Shown here in pieces: positions 60,189-64,000 of a stretch of 64,000 bases of DNA. The notes beneath the pieces are model-generated. The model was given only the letters and a program-made list of their open reading frames with translations, was not told the origin of the DNA and did not search any database. The first letter of the stretch is position 1. The number at the start of each line of letters is the position of its first letter. The DNA comes from Parapedobacter luteus. Lineage in GTDB: Bacteria; Bacteroidota; Bacteroidia; Sphingobacteriales; Sphingobacteriaceae. Location of the stretch: NCBI RefSeq assembly GCF_900168055.1, contig NZ_FUYS01000010.1, positions 62,001 through 126,000 of the forward strand. The letters run 5' to 3'. The position numbers and the translations under genes are program-made.

Positions 60189-63086
60189 TTATTCGTCTTC
60201 CGCCGGGTGAGGCATCCCGATAAACTCCCGGTACGGGTCGTTGGGATAATGCACCGCATCAGGATTATGGCGGAAGGGAATGTCCGGGTTGAACAGCTCC
60301 TCCAGCGTCTGCCGCAGGAATACCTCGAATTGGGCTTTGATATCTTCCAATGCTGCACCTTCGGCAAGGTACCGCCCGCCCCGCCCGCTCATGTAAAACA
60401 GCGGCCCTTCTTTGCGTAGCCTGCGGGCAATGTACAGGTTGGGCTCCACGCCGCGCTTGCCTGTTACCTGCTCATACACATAGGTATAAAACAATGTCTG
60501 GATCATCGCCTTATTGCTCTTGGCCGATGCCGGTGCGAACAGCGTGTCCAGTCCATTGTATTTCACCTCGTCGCGCCCCGTTTTGTAGTCTACGATGCGC
60601 GTTTTGCCATTCACTTCATCCACCCGGTCAATAATGCCGTATAGCCGCACCGTGCGGGGCTGGCCCTGCACCGTAATGGGAAAGGCAAAGGAATAATCGC
60701 GCTCGTTTTCCAGCTCCACGATGCGCAGCGGGGCCACGTGCGTGGCATCATAATGCAGGAACACCGCGGCATACTCTTCGGCGACCTTGAGCAGGATGCG
60801 CTGCATGCTGTTGGGCGTTTGTATCCTTCCGGCCTCGCCGTATAGTTCCTTTGACAGCGCTTGCAGGCAGGTACGCGGCAACGCCTTAATTTGCTGGCGG
60901 ATGCCTTGAGCCGTGATGGGGTCGTTCTCCGCTTTCAGCTGGGTATACGCATCCTCCATCGCCCGGTGCACCACGGAGCCCAGTCGGTTTAGCTCAAATT
61001 CCTCCGTCACCCTGGGCGGTTCCTTGATGCCTGCTACATATTTGAGGAAAAACAGCAAGGGCGATTGCAGGTAGGTGGTCAGCGCTGAGGCCGAGAGCTT
61101 CGGCCGGTCTGGGTTCGTATCGTCCAGGTAGCGGCTCAGCTTGTGCCACGCCGCCCCGGTTTTCGGCAGGTTGAGCGAAGGCGGTGCGGATATCGTTTTG
61201 ATGGGTTGCTGCTGGCTGCGGTGGGCAAACGCAAACCGGCTTTCAAAAGCCAGCTGGCGTACAAACCGGCTCACCTCGCCGCTGTTGCTGTCATCCACCA
61301 CGGCATTGTATACCACGGTAATGCGCCTGGGGTGGTGCAGCAAGCGGTAAAACAGGTATGCCGAGAGGGCATCCTGGTTTTCCAGCACCGGCAGCCCATG
61401 TGCGCGTCGGATGGAGTCGGGAATAAAAGTAGGCGCCGCCGTGATGTTGGGCAATGTCCCCTCGTTCGCTCCCACGACATACACTTCATCAAAGTCGAGG
61501 CAGCGGCTTTCCAGCAGCCCCATAATCTGGATGCCTTTTAACGGTTCGCCTTCGATGGGAGCCGACACGCCTTGGAGCGCCTTCCGGATGAGTGCACACA
61601 GGAAAGGCATCGGCAATTCAGGGTGGTTGGCCAGCCCTTCCTGCAGCAGATTGAGCGCTTTCTTCACCGCCAGGATGAGCACGGCTTCCATATGCCGCAG
61701 GGTATCGGTACGCTGGCGGTGGTGTAGCACGCCGTCCAATAAGACGTGCAGTGCCTGGAGCACGGCCTCATTGCTGCTATGCAGAACGAAGAAGGCCGGA
61801 TAGCTGCCTGACTTCAGCCGGAGTTCAGCGGCGGGCACTTCAAGCCATTCGTTGGCGGTTATCTGTTCTTGCAGCGCCATCCGCTCTTCAAGCGATATAC
61901 CGCTAAGCGGGTGGGTGAGCATGGCTTCCACGTCTAGGTGATGCACGAAACGGCCTTGATTGGCAGCCAGCTGCTGCTGGACGGCCAGCCACCCGTCGAT
62001 GTACCCGAACAAGGTAGACTGCATGAGTGGATAGCCCATGGTCACGTTAAAATCCAGGCCATCCGGCAAACTTTGCAACACCGGAATCAACAGGCTCTCA
62101 TCAGCGAGGATGACGGCCGTGCTGGTGGGCGCCTCACGGTCCGCCGCCCGGTCGGCCAACAAGTTCGGCAGGAGTTTGGCCTGTGCCACCTTGCCCGCGG
62201 TAGCCAACAGCTCAATGCGGTCGGTTTTTGCGCCCAATACGGCCGGGAAATCGCCCAGCGCATTCCGAAGGCCGTATTGCCGGATATTTTTGCGGAGGAA
62301 GAGCCCAGCCTCCTGCAACTCGTCATCGAGGTAGTAGCTGTCTGCGTCGAAATAGAACAACGCCTTTCCGGCGTCTTGCCACCGGGTGAACAGGCTTGCT
62401 TCGCAACGGTTGAGCGCGTTGAAGCCTACAAATGCGGCCTGTTTATATGCCGCAAGGAAATTAGGGTTGGCGGCGCGCCCCTCCACGAGGTCGCGGTAAA
62501 TGCCAGCCGTTGTGGCCAGCCGCTGGCGGGCCAATTCTTCTTTGAACCGTTGGTACAGCCGCGGCAGGCGCCCCCACAGCTGCAGAAATTTCTGCTGGAT
62601 GGCCGTTTGTTTGCCCACGGAAAACGACTCCCAAAACTGCCGCATAAACCGCTGCTGTTCGGCCGAGAGGTGGGGGAAGCGCTGCTGAAGCAGGGCGATG
62701 TCGCGCAGCTCGGCGTAAACTTCTTCCGGCTGCACGAGGTCATAGTCCAGCTGGGCAAAATCACTCAGGATGGTTTCGGCCAGGGGATAAAACTCATCCG
62801 GCGACTCCTCGGGCCGTCCCTCCTCCCGCAGCAATCCGTTATGCAGGCCATGCAGGACAAAAAATTGGGTGAGCGGACTGGCTTCCGGCAGGGAAGCCGA
62901 CTGCCGAAGAAATTCCTGGATGGTAAAAAATGACGGACTCCAAAGCGGCTTGCCCGACAGGTCGGCCAGGTGCTTCCGCAGGAATACGATGGGACGCTTG
63001 TTGGTCAGCACGACAGCCACGTCTTTCAGGTCATCGCCAAAGCGCGATAATAAATCTGCTGCAACTTGTCTGAGGAATGGGGGCAT
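60189..63086 (-). CDS. AddB-like PD-(D/E)XK nuclease/helicase-related protein
   Basis: 965 residues. The N-terminal two thirds resemble the inactivated helicase-like part of AddB/RexB (VAVVLTNKRPIVFLRKHLAD; ILADESLLIPVLQSLPDG; LLESRCLDFDEVYVVGANEG TLP segment). The C-terminal 270 residues are a RecB-family nuclease: SASALTTYLQSPLLFFLKYV, RLGSVVHRAMEDAY, and the catalytic RIVDYKTGRDE near residue 830. Together with an AddA helicase-nuclease, such proteins process double-strand breaks; no addA is in the window. The four iron-sulfur cysteines of Gram-positive AddB are not apparent. Its stop is six bases from thiF. Confidence 0.85.
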   Translation of the reverse strand: MPPFLRQVAADLLSRFGDDLKDVAVVLTNKRPIVFLRKHLADLSGKPLWSPSFFTIQEFLRQSASLPEASPLTQFFVLHGLHNGLLREEGRPEESPDEFYPLAETILSDFAQLDYDLVQPEEVYAELRDIALLQQRFPHLSAEQQRFMRQFWESFSVGKQTAIQQKFLQLWGRLPRLYQRFKEELARQRLATTAGIYRDLVEGRAANPNFLAAYKQAAFVGFNALNRCEASLFTRWQDAGKALFYFDADSYYLDDELQEAGLFLRKNIRQYGLRNALGDFPAVLGAKTDRIELLATAGKVAQAKLLPNLLADRAADREAPTSTAVILADESLLIPVLQSLPDGLDFNVTMGYPLMQSTLFGYIDGWLAVQQQLAANQGRFVHHLDVEAMLTHPLSGISLEERMALQEQITANEWLEVPAAELRLKSGSYPAFFVLHSSNEAVLQALHVLLDGVLHHRQRTDTLRHMEAVLILAVKKALNLLQEGLANHPELPMPFLCALIRKALQGVSAPIEGEPLKGIQIMGLLESRCLDFDEVYVVGANEGTLPNITAAPTFIPDSIRRAHGLPVLENQDALSAYLFYRLLHHPRRITVVYNAVVDDSNSGEVSRFVRQLAFESRFAFAHRSQQQPIKTISAPPSLNLPKTGAAWHKLSRYLDDTNPDRPKLSASALTTYLQSPLLFFLKYVAGIKEPPRVTEEFELNRLGSVVHRAMEDAYTQLKAENDPITAQGIRQQIKALPRTCLQALSKELYGEAGRIQTPNSMQRILLKVAEEYAAVFLHYDATHVAPLRIVELENERDYSFAFPITVQGQPRTVRLYGIIDRVDEVNGKTRIVDYKTGRDEVKYNGLDTLFAPASAKSNKAMIQTLFYTYVYEQVTGKRGVEPNLYIARRLRKEGPLFYMSGRGGRYLAEGAALEDIKAQFEVFLRQTLEELFNPDIPFRHNPDAVHYPNDPYREFIGMPHPAEDE

Positions 63087-63226
63087 GCCGGGAATCTGGA
63101 GTTTAACGTTCGCCGAGCAAACATAATGAAAATCGTTTACAAATTAACGGGCAATTGTCTTCGTTCAACCACCCATTGCAACGACCACTCCGGACGCGGG
63201 TTACAGGCGGTCGCCCTTAAGGCCGA

Positions 63227-63258
63227 TTTGCGGCAGCAAGGAAGTTTCTGTACCTTTA
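63227..63258 (+). promoter_or_regulatory. Predicted promoter of the Crp/Fnr-type gene
   Basis: TTTG at 63227-63230, 20-base spacer, TACCTTTA at 63251-63258 (one base off the -7 consensus). The -7 box ends five bases before the ATG at 63264, predicting a near-leaderless transcript. Confidence 0.5.
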
Positions 63259-63263
63259 AAGCC

Positions 63264-63848
63264 ATGGATAACTTTTTGGCTGCTTTGCGAAAATATGTGC
63301 CGATATCCGAAGAGGATGCGGCATATTTCTATTCTTTTTTCAAGAAGAAGCAGTATCAACGCGGAGAATTATTGCTTAAGGAAGGCGAGGTGGCTCATGA
63401 AGTGTTTTTTGTGATGAAAGGCGCGTTGCGTCAATATTTCTTCAATGAGCGCGGTGATGAACGAACATGTAACTTTACTTTTGAGCATCAGTTTGTGACC
63501 GATTTGGAGAGTTTTTCAAGGCAGGCGAAATCGGCCACGCATATTATTGCCTTAGAGCCTGCAGCTTGTCTGGTGTTGACTTGCGAGGATGCCGTAACCT
63601 GCCTTAAGGAGTCGCCGGCTGTAGCCTCGCTGTTCGGCCTGATTGTCGAAAATTTAGCTACTGATACTATCCGGCGGATTCGATCGCTTTTGTCCAAAAC
63701 GCCCGAAGAGCAGATTGAAGAACTGACGAAGACAAACCCCGAGATGCTGCGGCGCGTGCCGCAGCGGTATATCGCCCAATATCTTGGCGTGGCACCCGAA
63801 AGCCTCAGCAGAATTAGAAAACGGATGATTGCCAATCAAAAATCTTAA
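63264..63848 (+). CDS. Crp/Fnr-family transcriptional regulator
   Basis: 194 residues. An N-terminal cyclic-nucleotide-binding-like domain (about 15-110: KKKQYQRGELLLKEGEVAHE, VFFVMKGALRQYF) and a C-terminal helix-turn-helix (RVPQRYIAQYLGVAPESLSR). The arginine and glutamate of a true cAMP site are not conserved, as in many Bacteroidota members, so the effector is unknown. The frame is open back to 63066 across the AddB gene; the ATG at 63264 gives the family start. The next gene, starting 57 bases on, could be its target, as Crp-like regulators often sit beside oxidoreductases. Confidence 0.88.
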   Translation: MDNFLAALRKYVPISEEDAAYFYSFFKKKQYQRGELLLKEGEVAHEVFFVMKGALRQYFFNERGDERTCNFTFEHQFVTDLESFSRQAKSATHIIALEPAACLVLTCEDAVTCLKESPAVASLFGLIVENLATDTIRRIRSLLSKTPEEQIEELTKTNPEMLRRVPQRYIAQYLGVAPESLSRIRKRMIANQKS

Positions 63849-63881
63849 CCCAAGTCATCGTCCGAGATAAATACCGCACCG

Positions 63882-63889
63882 TAGTTTTG
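63882..63889 (+). promoter_or_regulatory. Probable -7 element of the last gene
   Basis: TAGTTTTG, exact match to TAnnTTTG, 16 bases before the ATG at 63906; no good -33 box. Confidence 0.3.
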
Positions 63890-63905
63890 TATAAAATTAA
63901 TTGGT

Positions 63906-64000
63906 ATGCAAACGATATTAGGTTCTGGGGGAGCAATCGGTAACCTGTTGGCGAAGGAACTGACGGCGTTCACCTCAAAGGTAAGACTGGTCGCCCGCAA
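63906..64000 (+). CDS. NAD(P)-binding epimerase/dehydratase-like protein, start only
   Basis: Only the first 31 residues are in the window: MQTILGSGGAIGNLLAKELT followed by a strand reading VRLVAR. The GxGGAIG loop is a Rossmann NAD(P)-binding motif of the atypical short-chain dehydrogenase type (NAD-dependent epimerase or NmrA-like). The gene runs off the right edge. Family can be named, function cannot. Confidence 0.7.
   Translation, partial: MQTILGSGGAIGNLLAKELTAFTSKVRLVAR

Noticed and set aside
61938-62933. A 331-codon open frame on the plus strand
   Set aside because: Antisense to the AddB-like gene, whose C-terminal nuclease motifs fix the coding strand.

Overview
The window comes from a Bacteroidota chromosome, most likely Sphingobacteriaceae; the genus level is inference. 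Supporting signs are a complete type IX secretion/gliding core operon (gldK-gldL-gldM-gldN), SusC/SusD outer-membrane pairs, ECF sigma/FecR cell-surface signalling, bacillithiol synthesis (bshA), a BlaI/M56-TonB pair, a Bacteroidota-type thiamine operon, and many promoters of the Bacteroidota form TTG/TTTG-N19-20-TAnnTTTG. Most of the window is ordinary, dense chromosome with base composition near 50% GC, somewhat higher in the thiamine and nuclease genes. I saw no tRNA, rRNA, CRISPR array, integrase, transposase or phage gene.

Layout. 1-5.4 kb: pyrH (partial) and bshA on the minus strand, then blaI-blaR1/TonB and a DUF819 membrane protein. 5.4-13.3 kb: M28 peptidase, rpiB, tatC, then the fatty-acid/phospholipid cluster yceD-rpmF-plsX-fabH-accB-accC read leftward. 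13.4-20.9 kb: an unusual lipoprotein joining a fasciclin domain to a SusD-like domain, a periplasmic thiol peroxidase with a dienelactone-hydrolase-like protein, queH, pirin, a propeller-like lipoprotein and a SirB1-type protein. 20.9-32.8 kb is the accessory surface-signalling part: a truncated SusC remnant, ECF-FecR with an STN/repeat protein in place of a receptor, an LpxL-type acyltransferase, a shortened methyltransferase relative, and a second ECF-FecR followed by a SusC-SusD pair. 32.9-40.5 kb: alcohol dehydrogenase, a MiaE-like hydroxylase, a coiled-coil exported protein, a small lipoprotein behind a repeat array, recG, a DMT transporter, ridA and a JmjC-like protein. 40.6-47.4 kb: gldNMLK, hemD and a DUF4271 protein. 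47.5-53.2 kb: a two-domain DUF1080 lipoprotein, an alkyltransferase-like protein, hpt, an AsmA-like/GT51 fusion and mrp. 53.6-60.2 kb: a TPP riboswitch and thiS-thiC-thiE-thiE-thiG-thiH-thiF. 60.2-64 kb: an AddB-like nuclease, a Crp/Fnr-type regulator and the start of an NAD(P)-binding protein.

How genes work together. Each ECF-FecR pair probably relays an outer-membrane signal from an STN domain: in the second locus the STN sits on SusC, in the first on a protein with no receptor barrel I recognise. GldK/L/M/N form the T9SS motor and ring. The thi genes make and join the thiazole and pyrimidine halves of thiamine under TPP control.

The items most worth a second look are the fasciclin-SusD fusion, the ECF-FecR-STN/repeat module beside a SusC remnant, the methyltransferase relative lacking its cofactor site, the ATTCGTNNACAA repeat array at 35.3-35.4 kb, and the TPP riboswitch with a visible alternative pairing before thiS. 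I found no multi-gene system I would confidently call wholly new.
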